Assembly: GCA_045656625.1 (NCBI GenBank) | Contig: JAZORL010000036.1 | Span: 1-8,160 of the forward strand | Source: Scatosoma sp045656625 | Lineage (GTDB): Bacteria; Bacillota; Clostridia; Christensenellales; Borkfalkiaceae | DNA length: 8,160 bases | Reading direction: 5' to 3' | Shown: one piece after another, positions 1 through 5,784 of the stretch | Numbering within the stretch: the stretch's first letter is position 1 | How the letters are laid out: each line of letters starts with the position of its first letter | The notes under the pieces: generated by a model | Told to the model about the DNA's origin: nothing | Seen by the model: only the letters and a program-made list of their open reading frames with translations | Database searches by the model: none | Translations under genes and position numbers: made by a program

Positions 1-411
1 GCGAGGAAGGGTGTCGTCGCCGCCAAATACGGTCACGGCGATTTTGTCCGCAGGAATACCAAGATAGTTTTCCCCCGTCAAGAATTCATAGCTCCAAGGA
101 ATCATTTCTTCCTTGAAATAATCGCCGAGCGACCAGTTGCCGAGCATTTCGAAGAAGGTACAATGTCTTTCATCGCCAACGTCGTCGATGTCGCCCGTAC
201 GCACGCACTTTTGCACGTCGCAAAGACGCTTACCAGCAGGGTGTCTTTCCCCGAGAAGATAAGGCACGAGCGGATGCATACCTGCCGTCGTGAAAAGTAC
301 GGTAGGATCGTTTTCGGGAATCAAGGATGCAGAAGGAATTACCTTGTGTCCTCTATCCTTAAAAAAGCCGAGATACATTTCTCTTAAAGATTGTCCAGTA
401 TACGTTTTCAT
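1..411 (-). CDS. alaS: Alanine--tRNA ligase, N-terminal part (cut by window edge)
   Basis: This would attach alanine to tRNA-Ala in the cytoplasm (class II aminoacyl-tRNA synthetase). Only the first 137 codons are present; the gene runs off the left edge in frame. Reading starts at ATG 411 with AAAGGA about ten bases upstream. Recognisable class II blocks follow: GHKVIPSASLIPENDPTVLF (about 21-40), then TTAGMHPLVPYLLGE, then DVQKCVRTGDIDDVGD, then CTFFEMLGNWSLGDYFKEE (motif 2 region). The TTAGMHPLVPYL form differs from the more usual FTNAGM form and recalls a subgroup seen in some Clostridia and candidate phyla. Whether the editing and C-Ala domains are present cannot be seen. The leader is only about 30 bases, so this gene has no T-box of its own, unlike cysE-cysS. 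The family is confident from several conserved blocks. Confidence 0.95.
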   Translation of the reverse strand, partial: MKTYTGQSLREMYLGFFKDRGHKVIPSASLIPENDPTVLFTTAGMHPLVPYLLGERHPAGKRLCDVQKCVRTGDIDDVGDERHCTFFEMLGNWSLGDYFKEEMIPWSYEFLTGENYLGIPADKIAVTVFGGDDTLPR

Positions 412-440
412 ATCTTTTTTCCTTTATGGGATTGATTTTC

Positions 441-461
441 TTTTACATTATAAATGTAAAA
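441..461. repeat. Perfect palindrome over the alaS -10 box
   Basis: Half-sites TTTTACATT and AATGTAAAA form a perfect 9-bp inverted repeat separated by ATA. The centre contains the minus-strand -10 hexamer of the alaS promoter. The position and symmetry fit a repressor operator. As RNA it would form a short hairpin without a U-tract, so it is not a good terminator. I do not recognise the regulator. Confidence 0.6.
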
Positions 462-476
462 CCTCGCTTTTGTCAA
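447..476 (-). promoter_or_regulatory. alaS promoter
   Basis: On the minus strand a consensus -35 TTGACA (476-471) and a consensus -10 TATAAT (452-447) are separated by 18 bases. The predicted transcript start near 440 leaves a leader of about 30 bases before the alaS ATG at 411. Confidence 0.85.
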
Positions 477-518
477 GCAATAGGGGCAATATAGCCGAAA
501 ATTTTTTATAACAACTCA

Positions 519-544
519 AAAGAGCCGACCGCAGTCGGCTCTTT
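519..544 (-). terminator. Terminator of the cysE-cysS-lipoprotein operon
   Basis: An 11-bp perfect stem (519-529 with 534-544, AAAGAGCCGAC type) closes a four-base loop. It lies about 10 bases after the lipoprotein stop codon. In the minus direction the stem ends in a U-run that continues only weakly, so termination may be moderate. It also separates this operon from the alaS promoter. Confidence 0.8.
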
Positions 545-554
545 AACTCTTTTC

Positions 555-2168
555 TTATTCTGCAGTTTTATACCCCCAAGTCACAGGGCGTTCACTTTTA
601 TTCCAATTCAAATTCCAACCGCTCGGTTTCGTTTCTGCTTCGCAATAGATTTTTAAATTATCACAAAAATAAAACGCCTTTTCCCCGACGGAATTTACAC
701 TGTCAGGAATTACGATTTCCGTTAAAGCCTTGCAAAGAAGAAACGCTGAGCCACTTATCTCAACAAGACCATCAGGAATCACTACTTCCGCCAAATTCAA
801 GCAATTATAAAACGCCCCAAATCCAATGGTTTCTACACCCGCACTAATCGTCACCTTCGTCAACCATTTGTAATTATAAAATGCATAACTGGAAATCGAA
901 GTTACAGTGCTTGGAATAACGATATCCGTTAACATTTCATCCTTCAAATATAAACTTGCACCGTTGCATAAAGGATTTGCGTGTTCGTCGTCAAAATGAA
1001 TATTGCACCAGCTTTCCAAACTTTCAATTTGTATAGTTTCCAAGCGGTTACAGCTCGCAAACGCATCACTTCCTATATACGTAACGGACGCAGGAATTAT
1101 AATTTCTCTTAAATCCGAACAACCTCTAAACGCTTCATACCCAATACTCGTAATTGTATTCGGCAAGACAATTTTTTCTATCCCTTGATCACTCGAGAAT
1201 GCATATCCGTTTACTTTCGTCACAGGAAATCCATTATACATAGAAGGGATCTCTATTTCCGTATTCTCGTATGTGCCTGTCCCTTTTACCGAGTAAGAAG
1301 CATTGTCCGCATTTATGCTAAACTCCAAGCCTTCGATTACAGGTAAAACAATTTCTTCGCCGCCTTCTTCCGAAGTTCCTTCTTCAGAGCCAACGACTTC
1401 CCCGCCTTCTTCGGACGAGTCGCCGTCGGACGAATCTTCTTCCCAAGGCAATTCGCCAATCGTTGCATTACCGTAAGAAATCACAAAAGAGGTGCGTTCC
1501 GTTCTTACCAATTCACTTCCTTCCTCCATCGTTTTATAAAAGGTTTCAGCATCGTACGAATAAAGCTTGCCGTCCACAAACTTGATTTCTATCCAGCGGC
1601 TGATACTATCTTTTTCTGTGCTATAGGTATACGTACCGTCATCCAATGTAAATTTCGAATACGCTTGCATCAAGCTTTTCGCCAAAGGAACGTTAAAATA
1701 ATACTCCGCCGCATCCCCCACTATGGCGTTATTAATCTCGCAATCAACCTCAATTTCCCATTCTTTGTCGTTTTGTTTTGTCCATTCGACCATTACGCCA
1801 TCCCGTTCAAAGATATATTCCTCAATCGTTATAGGCTCGTCGATTGAAATAATTTCTCCGTCATCCTCATAACAACCCGTCGAACGTCCTTGCATAAAAC
1901 GATGCACTTTTCCATCCGCAACTTTCAAAACGCCGCTACCTGCTTCCGTCATGAAAAGTTCACCCCACTGCGCCTCATGGCTTACTTCAAACGTAATCGT
2001 GGCGTTGATGGATGCTTCGGTATCCGTGATAGCCTGTACCCAAGCCGCTTCGTCTGCCAACGCTTCGCCCTTTATTCCCTTGTCTTTGCTACCGCCGCAA
2101 GCCGTAAAGCCCAGCGAACCTACCATACCAACCGCCAATACAATCGCCGCAAATCTTTTGTTTCTCAT
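555..2168 (-). CDS. Lipoprotein with BspA-type leucine-rich repeats (LRR_5)
   Basis: This 537-residue protein is predicted to be anchored to the outer face of the membrane. Residues 1-23 are a signal peptide ending in the lipobox FTAC, with Cys24 as the lipidation site. Residues about 36-240 form a polar, probably beta-rich domain that I cannot assign; LppX/LolA-like folds are one possibility. Residues about 243-272 are a Ser/Glu/Gly-rich acidic linker. Residues about 300-520 hold around seven BspA-type units of about 23 residues (patterns such as LTEIVIPDSV-x-x-VGEKAFYFC), ending in the cap IYCEAETKPSGW. One unit (381-411) is longer and diverged. Such repeats typically bind proteins or glycans. 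The ATG at 2168 has AAGGAG upstream, sits 16 bases after cysS, and has no promoter in the gap. Co-transcription under the T-box is therefore likely. Ligand and role are unknown. Confidence 0.9.
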   Translation of the reverse strand: MRNKRFAAIVLAVGMVGSLGFTACGGSKDKGIKGEALADEAAWVQAITDTEASINATITFEVSHEAQWGELFMTEAGSGVLKVADGKVHRFMQGRSTGCYEDDGEIISIDEPITIEEYIFERDGVMVEWTKQNDKEWEIEVDCEINNAIVGDAAEYYFNVPLAKSLMQAYSKFTLDDGTYTYSTEKDSISRWIEIKFVDGKLYSYDAETFYKTMEEGSELVRTERTSFVISYGNATIGELPWEEDSSDGDSSEEGGEVVGSEEGTSEEGGEEIVLPVIEGLEFSINADNASYSVKGTGTYENTEIEIPSMYNGFPVTKVNGYAFSSDQGIEKIVLPNTITSIGYEAFRGCSDLREIIIPASVTYIGSDAFASCNRLETIQIESLESWCNIHFDDEHANPLCNGASLYLKDEMLTDIVIPSTVTSISSYAFYNYKWLTKVTISAGVETIGFGAFYNCLNLAEVVIPDGLVEISGSAFLLCKALTEIVIPDSVNSVGEKAFYFCDNLKIYCEAETKPSGWNLNWNKSERPVTWGYKTAE

Positions 2169-2184
2169 CCTTTTGCTCCTTACG

Positions 2185-3633
2185 TTAATTTTTTATCAAT
2201 TCGTAGCCCGTTTTGCTATCTTTCACCGAATACCCCATTTCCGCAAGCTTTGCTCGAAGCTCGTCGCTCTTTGCCCAGTCACGGTTTTGCCGAGCCGCCC
2301 AGCGTTCTTCCGCTACCGCTTGTACGTCCGCAGGGATTGCCACCGTGTTCTTTGCTTCGTACCAAGCCTTGTATTCCTTCGCGTTTTTCGTGAAGAACCC
2401 AAGCAATTTATACGTCGTACGAATTTGCACCGCAACGCTAAGCGCCGTGAACATACTCCCCGTCTTCCCCTCGGCAAGCCATTTCTTCATGTCCTTGAAA
2501 TACCCGAAAAGATTGGAAAGGGCAAGCGCGGTGTTGAAATCGTCGCTCATGCAAGCGTTGAACTCCTCTTCCACCTTTTGCGCATAGTCTGCCGCGCGCG
2601 CAACGTCCTCGCCGTCAATCGTAAGCTCCATACCCTTGAATTTCATCATCACTTCTTCGACAACCGCAAGCAAGGAATAGAAATCGTATAAATGCTTTTC
2701 CGCCTCGGGGAATAAATCGTCGGTGATATTGATATCGTTGCGGTAGTTCGTTTGCAAAAGCGCAAATTTCACCGCTTCGTCGGAATACTTTTCAAGCAGT
2801 TCGTCCAAGAGCAAGGAATTGCCGAGCGACTTGCTCATCTTTTGGCCGTTTACCTTGATAAGACCGTTATGCGTCCAATATTTCACAAACTGTTTGCCCG
2901 TCAAAGCTTCCGTTTGTGCAATTTCGTTTTCGTGGTGGGGGAAAATCAAATCCCTGCCGCCGCCGTGAATATCGATTTGTTCGCCGAACGCCTCTCTATT
3001 CATCGCCGAGCATTCGATATGCCAACCGGGTCTACCCTTACCCCAAGGGGATTCCCAATAAATTTCCCCCGCCTTCGCACTCTTCCAAAGCGCAAAATCG
3101 TAAGCGTTTTTCTTCTCGTCGTCGTTGTCTACACGCACGCCGTCAAGAGCGTCTTCAATATTGCGGTTGGAAAGCTTGCCATACCCAGGGAAGGACGCAA
3201 CGTCAAAGTACACGTCCCCGTTTTTCGTGGGATATGCGTGTCCCTTTTCAATTAGCGTGGACACAAACTCAATGATATTCTCGATATTTTCCGTTGCTTT
3301 CAGCCAAACGTCGGGGTCATCCACGTGGAACTTTTCCATAACGCCGTTGATATTTTCAATCATCTTCGCTGCATACTCGTCCGCAGGAATCCCCGTTTCG
3401 TGGGATTTTGCGATAATTTTATCGTCCACGTCCGTGTAATTACGAGCATACGTCACGTCGTAGCCGAGCTTTTTCAAATATTTGCGCATAATATCGTATA
3501 TGAGTGCCTGATACCCATGCCCAATATGTGCCTCGCCCGACACCGTAATGCCGCACGCGTACATTTTTACCTTATTCCCTTCCAAAGGGATAAATTCTTC
3601 CTTTCTCTTCGTCAACGAATTGTAAATTTTCAT
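2185..3633 (-). CDS. cysS: Cysteine--tRNA ligase
   Basis: Class I synthetase that charges tRNA-Cys in the cytoplasm; 482 residues, close to the usual family length. The ATP-binding signature HIGH is at 36-39 and KMSKS at 265-269. The four zinc ligands that select cysteine are visible as Cys27, Cys208 (HIECSAM), His233 and Glu237 (PHHENEIAQ), matching Cys28, Cys209, His234 and Glu238 of the E. coli enzyme. The C-terminal helical part carries the DWAKSDELRAKL stretch typical of the family. I chose the ATG at 3633, not the in-frame start at 3678: AAGGAG lies eight bases upstream of 3633 inside the last codons of cysE, and conserved sequence begins at MKIYNSL. The gap after the cysE stop is four bases, so translation is probably coupled. 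Control is by the tRNA-Cys T-box upstream of cysE. Confidence 0.97.
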   Translation of the reverse strand: MKIYNSLTKRKEEFIPLEGNKVKMYACGITVSGEAHIGHGYQALIYDIMRKYLKKLGYDVTYARNYTDVDDKIIAKSHETGIPADEYAAKMIENINGVMEKFHVDDPDVWLKATENIENIIEFVSTLIEKGHAYPTKNGDVYFDVASFPGYGKLSNRNIEDALDGVRVDNDDEKKNAYDFALWKSAKAGEIYWESPWGKGRPGWHIECSAMNREAFGEQIDIHGGGRDLIFPHHENEIAQTEALTGKQFVKYWTHNGLIKVNGQKMSKSLGNSLLLDELLEKYSDEAVKFALLQTNYRNDINITDDLFPEAEKHLYDFYSLLAVVEEVMMKFKGMELTIDGEDVARAADYAQKVEEEFNACMSDDFNTALALSNLFGYFKDMKKWLAEGKTGSMFTALSVAVQIRTTYKLLGFFTKNAKEYKAWYEAKNTVAIPADVQAVAEERWAARQNRDWAKSDELRAKLAEMGYSVKDSKTGYELIKN

Positions 3634-3637
3634 ATTT

Positions 3638-4297
3638 TTACTCCTTCGACTCGTACACGGTACGGTCTTTTTCTTCATTTTCCTTACTTTCCTGCAACGG
3701 CTCGCCTTGCGAATCCCCTGTTATTTTTGCCGCTTGCACGGCGATAATCCCCGAATGCGTAGCATCCTTTCCCTCGGGAGTACGAATGCGCACAATACGG
3801 CCGGGAATCCCCACGACCGTCGCATACGGCGGCACTTCCTTTAACACGACCGCCCCTGCGCCGATTTTTGCGCCCTCGCCAATCACGATATTCCCAAGCA
3901 CCTTTGCACCTGCGGAAATCATTACGTTTTCCATTACGGTCGGGTGGCGTTTACCGCGCTCCTTACCCGTACCGCCAAGGGTGACGCCTTGGTAAATCAC
4001 CACCCCTTTATGGACCTCGGCTGTCTCGCCGATTACTACGCCCATACCGTGGTCGATAAAAACGCCCCCTTCAATTTTTGCGCCGGGATGAATTTCAATC
4101 CCCGTGAAAAAACGAGTCGTTTGGCTGATAATTCTTGCAATCAGCTTTAATTTGATTTTGTGGAAAAATCTCGCCACACGATACCAAGCGAGCGCATGCA
4201 CGCCCGAGTAGGTAAGCAAAACCTCAAAAGAGTTTCGCGCAGCAGGATCGTTTGCTTTTGCCGCTTTAATATCGGCACGAAGGTTCTTAAACCACAT
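3638..4297 (-). CDS. cysE: Serine O-acetyltransferase
   Basis: Transfers acetyl from acetyl-CoA to serine, giving O-acetylserine, the precursor for cysteine synthesis. The product is 219 residues, the short Gram-positive form (Bacillus about 217, E. coli 273). A helical N-terminal part (1-65) is followed by a left-handed beta-helix of hexapeptide repeats (about 66-185). Catalytic His83 lies in FIDHGMGVVIGETAEV. Glu68 stands where E. coli has Asp143, as in Bacillus. QGVTLGGTGKERGKRHP (103-119) and VVGIPGRIV are also conserved. The tail after about 190 is charged and unconserved. I chose ATG 4297 because AAGGAG sits 9-14 bases upstream. The frame stays open back to 4522, but those 75 codons are leader repeat sequence and resemble no protein. 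First gene of the T-box operon. Confidence 0.95.
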   Translation of the reverse strand: MWFKNLRADIKAAKANDPAARNSFEVLLTYSGVHALAWYRVARFFHKIKLKLIARIISQTTRFFTGIEIHPGAKIEGGVFIDHGMGVVIGETAEVHKGVVIYQGVTLGGTGKERGKRHPTVMENVMISAGAKVLGNIVIGEGAKIGAGAVVLKEVPPYATVVGIPGRIVRIRTPEGKDATHSGIIAVQAAKITGDSQGEPLQESKENEEKDRTVYESKE

Positions 4298-4381
4298 AAT
4301 ATCTCTCCTTTTCGTGGTATGTATTGCCTTCCTTATATCTGATTCTTCTTTCTTGTAAATATGATGATTGGGAATATATTC

Positions 4382-4440
4382 GCAGGGAGCGTACTTCCCG
4401 TACGTGACCAAGGCGCGCAGAGCGACAACGCAGAAAGGCG
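4382..4440. repeat. Leader repeat, copy A
   Basis: About 59 bases that match copy C (4492-4551) with roughly seven differences and one inserted base. The unit contains a short hairpin (GTACG against CGTAC), then CAAGGCGCGC, then GAGCGACAACGCAGAAA. It lies in the untranslated stretch between the T-box terminator and cysE. Confidence 0.85.
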
Positions 4441-4460
4441 TCCCGTCTTCGTGGCTTAGA

Positions 4461-4495
4461 TACGAGCAATTCAAGGCGGCGTGAGCACGATGCAG
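4461..4495. repeat. Leader repeat, diverged partial copy B
   Basis: CAAGGCGGCGTGAGCACGATGCAG (written here as CAAGGCGGCG, then TGAGCACGATGCAG) keeps the order of the core of copies A and C with several changes and one shifted base. The sequence just before it (TACGAGCAATT) replaces the GTAC hairpin. It overlaps the first bases of copy C. Confidence 0.5.
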
Positions 4496-4551
4496 CGAGC
4501 GTACTTTTGCGTACGTGAGCAAGGCGCGCGGAGCGACAACGCAGAAATGCG
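4492..4551. repeat. Leader repeat, copy C
   Basis: About 60 bases, matching copy A. The hairpin core is CGTAC-TTTTGC-GTACG, followed by GTGAGCAAGGCGCGCGGAGC and then GACAACGCAGAAA. It begins only about 15 bases after the U-tract of the T-box terminator, so it appears in every read-through transcript of the operon. Confidence 0.85.
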
Positions 4552-4566
4552 ACGTATATCAGTCAC

Positions 4567-4609
4567 GAAAAAAATAAAAAAGCGTCTTTATACTATTGTA
4601 TAAAGGCGC
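4567..4609 (-). terminator. T-box regulated terminator
   Basis: A 12-bp stem (4598-4609 with 4582-4593, one G-U pair) closes the loop AATA. It is followed in the minus direction by a run of six U, one A and seven more U. The 5' arm overlaps the 3' half of the antiterminator, as a T-box switch requires. Confidence 0.93.
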
Positions 4610-4825
4610 ATTTCAACACTGTTCCACTTTACTTCAAAAAACTCAAAAAAGAGTTTTTCCTCGTTAGCCCAATAACGGAGGCGACCGCAGGGGATTAGCC
4701 TGTCCTAATAACGCAAGAACGCACTTTCACGAAAGGAAACGTCGGATTCCGCTTTCAGCCCATGGCGGATTCTCTCTGTATCGAGCCCTTTTTCGCTACT
4801 CTTTTCTCGCTCGGATATTCACTTT
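4567..4825 (-). promoter_or_regulatory. T-box riboswitch, tRNA-Cys specific
   Basis: In the minus direction, Stem I closes with GCGAGAA against TTCTTGC. The specifier loop has the S-turn AGUA on the 5' side and GUGAAAG-UGC-G on the 3' side. The specifier UGC (4723-4721) is a Cys codon. Above it GCGAAA-AA-GG pairs with CC-TTTCGT. A distal hairpin carries CCGC/GCGG. Two hairpins follow: CCTCCGTTA/TAACGAGG with one bulged base, and AAAAACTC/GAGTTTTT (4637-4658). The T-box core is AAAGTGGAACAGTG. The antiterminator forms from GUAAAG/CUUUAU and GUG/CGC around the bulge UGGAACA. Bulge UGGA should pair with UCCA, the 3' end of tRNA-Cys (discriminator U73). Uncharged tRNA-Cys should therefore switch the downstream terminator off and turn on cysE, cysS and the lipoprotein. 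Confidence 0.93.
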
Positions 4826-4831
4826 TCATTT

Positions 4832-4861
4832 ATTGTAGCACACGCGCGAGTGCGTTGTCAA
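4832..4861 (-). promoter_or_regulatory. Promoter of the T-box/cysE-cysS operon
   Basis: The -35 is TTGACA (4861-4856). An 18-base spacer separates it from an extended -10, TGC-TACAAT (-10 at 4837-4832). The transcript start is predicted near 4825, just ahead of Stem I of the T-box. Confidence 0.88.
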
Positions 4862-4881
4862 GCATTTGCGCAAAGTTTCCA

Positions 4882-4897
4882 AAAACGGCGACGTTTT
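4882..4897 (-). terminator. Possible weak terminator after the 214-residue gene
   Basis: AAAACG and CGTTTT pair around a four-base loop, followed by one further U. The stem overlaps the stop codon at 4896-4898. With six mostly weak base pairs it may let some transcription pass into the operon downstream. Confidence 0.3.
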
Positions 4898-5540
4898 ACG
4901 ATTCCGCAGTTTCCTTTTTGAAAAACAAATTCCCCACTTTATACTCTGCCAAAGCACGCTCAATCATATTCGGATTATAGACTTTTGTGCCAAGCAGGTA
5001 CGAGATCACGACATCTTTTACGTGTCTAAAATCAAACGCACAGTCCGCAAGCTGGAGCAAAATTTTCGTATCGTCCATCGAAATTTGCGCCACAAGCGCA
5101 AAGGTAAAAATAAAATTCTTCGTCGGCAAATATTTCCCCGAGCAAATCCCCTTCCAAATTTCTGGCAAAACGTCCATTTGCGAGAGCATTTCCTCATCGG
5201 AAACGTTGTACCTTGCCCGCATCTTTGCAAACATTTTATGGAACGAATATTTTGCAAGCTTCGTTCTCAACTGCGAAAACAGGCTATGGGTACGGAAGGA
5301 AAAGGAAAACGTCAAATCAACCATACGCTCTTTCGCCGCCGCCAAAATTTCCGTTTTCTTCTCTTGGTTTGCGAGCTTTAACGTACTCGAAGGCAGGGTG
5401 TAGGCATACGTTCTACCATTCTCGAGCACCTTCGTAGCCTGCATCACGGGCATTTTATAGCCGGGCAACAACACCAATTTATCATAGTTTTCGTAAGTCT
5501 CGCAAAAATAATCGTTTAAATCGTAAATAAAATCGTACAT
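4896..5540 (-). CDS. Protein of unknown function; C-terminal half resembles a macro-domain-associated helical domain
   Basis: I do not recognise this 214-residue protein as a named family. There is no signal peptide or membrane segment, so it is probably cytoplasmic. Residues 1-80 are mixed and unassigned. Residues about 80-207 look helical, in the order FRTHSLFSQL, VSDEEMLSQM, KGICSGKYLPTKNFIFTFAL, SMDDTKILLQLADCAF, KDVVISYLLG, YNPNMIERALAEY. From memory, this order and spacing recall the C-terminal domain after macro domains in some clostridial proteins (FSEMLLRKID, KLFSKIRND, YKPSK, LDETKELLEKAGFAL, FDIIVEYFI). That domain looks like a degenerate HTH. No macro domain is present. The ATG at 5540 has GGAG eight to eleven bases upstream and its own promoter. 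It is probably a single-gene unit ending 35 bases before the T-box promoter. Confidence 0.85.
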   Translation of the reverse strand: MYDFIYDLNDYFCETYENYDKLVLLPGYKMPVMQATKVLENGRTYAYTLPSSTLKLANQEKKTEILAAAKERMVDLTFSFSFRTHSLFSQLRTKLAKYSFHKMFAKMRARYNVSDEEMLSQMDVLPEIWKGICSGKYLPTKNFIFTFALVAQISMDDTKILLQLADCAFDFRHVKDVVISYLLGTKVYNPNMIERALAEYKVGNLFFKKETAES

Positions 5541-5569
5541 ATTTAAGCTCCGTCGCTTTCTTCCTTTTC

Positions 5570-5599
5570 AGTATAGCATATTTCCACGCATCCGTGCAA
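5570..5599 (-). promoter_or_regulatory. Promoter of the 214-residue gene
   Basis: The -35 is TTGCAC (5599-5594). An 18-base spacer separates it from an extended -10, TGC-TATACT (-10 at 5575-5570). It faces away from the deoR-type gene, so 5541-5784 is a divergent intergenic region. Confidence 0.75.
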
Positions 5600-5635
5600 G
5601 CAAAAACACGCCGTTTTTCTTTTTCATCAACTTTT

Positions 5636-5652
5636 CATTTTTAGTAAAAATG
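5636..5652. repeat. Inverted repeat upstream of the DeoR gene (site 1)
   Basis: CATTTTT and AAAAATG are perfect mirror half-sites separated by AGT. The repeat lies between the two divergent promoters. It is a candidate operator, but the AT-rich context makes chance symmetry possible. Confidence 0.4.
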
Positions 5653-5656
5653 CCCC

Positions 5657-5688
5657 TTTTCACATTTTTTCATGCTTTTTTGTGAAAA
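5657..5688. repeat. Inverted repeat upstream of the DeoR gene (site 2)
   Basis: TTTTCACA (5657-5664) and TGTGAAAA (5681-5688) are a perfect 8-bp inverted pair with a 16-base spacer. They lie about 37 bases upstream of the predicted -35 of the DeoR gene. They may be two operator half-sites for autoregulation, which is common in this family. Confidence 0.4.
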
Positions 5689-5724
5689 ACTGACAAAAAT
5701 CCCCCCGTTTTTACTCCCTTTTAC

Positions 5725-5753
5725 TTGCCTTTTTGCTGTTTTTATGGTACATT
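5725..5753 (+). promoter_or_regulatory. Promoter of the DeoR-family gene
   Basis: The -35 is TTGCCT (5725-5730). A 17-base spacer separates it from an extended -10, TGG-TACATT (-10 at 5748-5753). Each hexamer matches consensus at four of six positions. The transcript would start near 5760, giving a leader of about 25 bases. Confidence 0.6.
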
Positions 5754-5784
5754 GTTAATAGAAAACGAAGGAGTATTTGAATCC

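Noticed and set aside
412..518. A T-box leader for alaS
   Set aside because: The predicted transcript start near 440 leaves too little sequence, and no UGGN core or specifier loop is present.
1890..2691. Long plus-strand frames opposite cysS and the lipoprotein
   Set aside because: No ribosome binding sites, no recognisable domains, and composition expected from the antisense of real genes.
3634..3678. Longer cysS start inside cysE
   Set aside because: It would overlap cysE by about 40 bases and lacks family similarity; the ribosome binding site fits 3633.
4298..4522. N-terminal extension of cysE by 75 codons
   Set aside because: The frame is open, but it crosses the leader repeats and has no ribosome binding site at 4522. 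The strong AAGGAG and conserved CysE sequence point to 4297.
4382..4551. CRISPR array
   Set aside because: The two good copies are about 60 bases, imperfect, unequally spaced, and lack uniform spacers or cas genes.
4637..4658. Hairpin AAAAACTC/GAGTTTTT as an independent terminator
   Set aside because: It lies inside the T-box leader where Stem III is expected, and the true terminator follows downstream.
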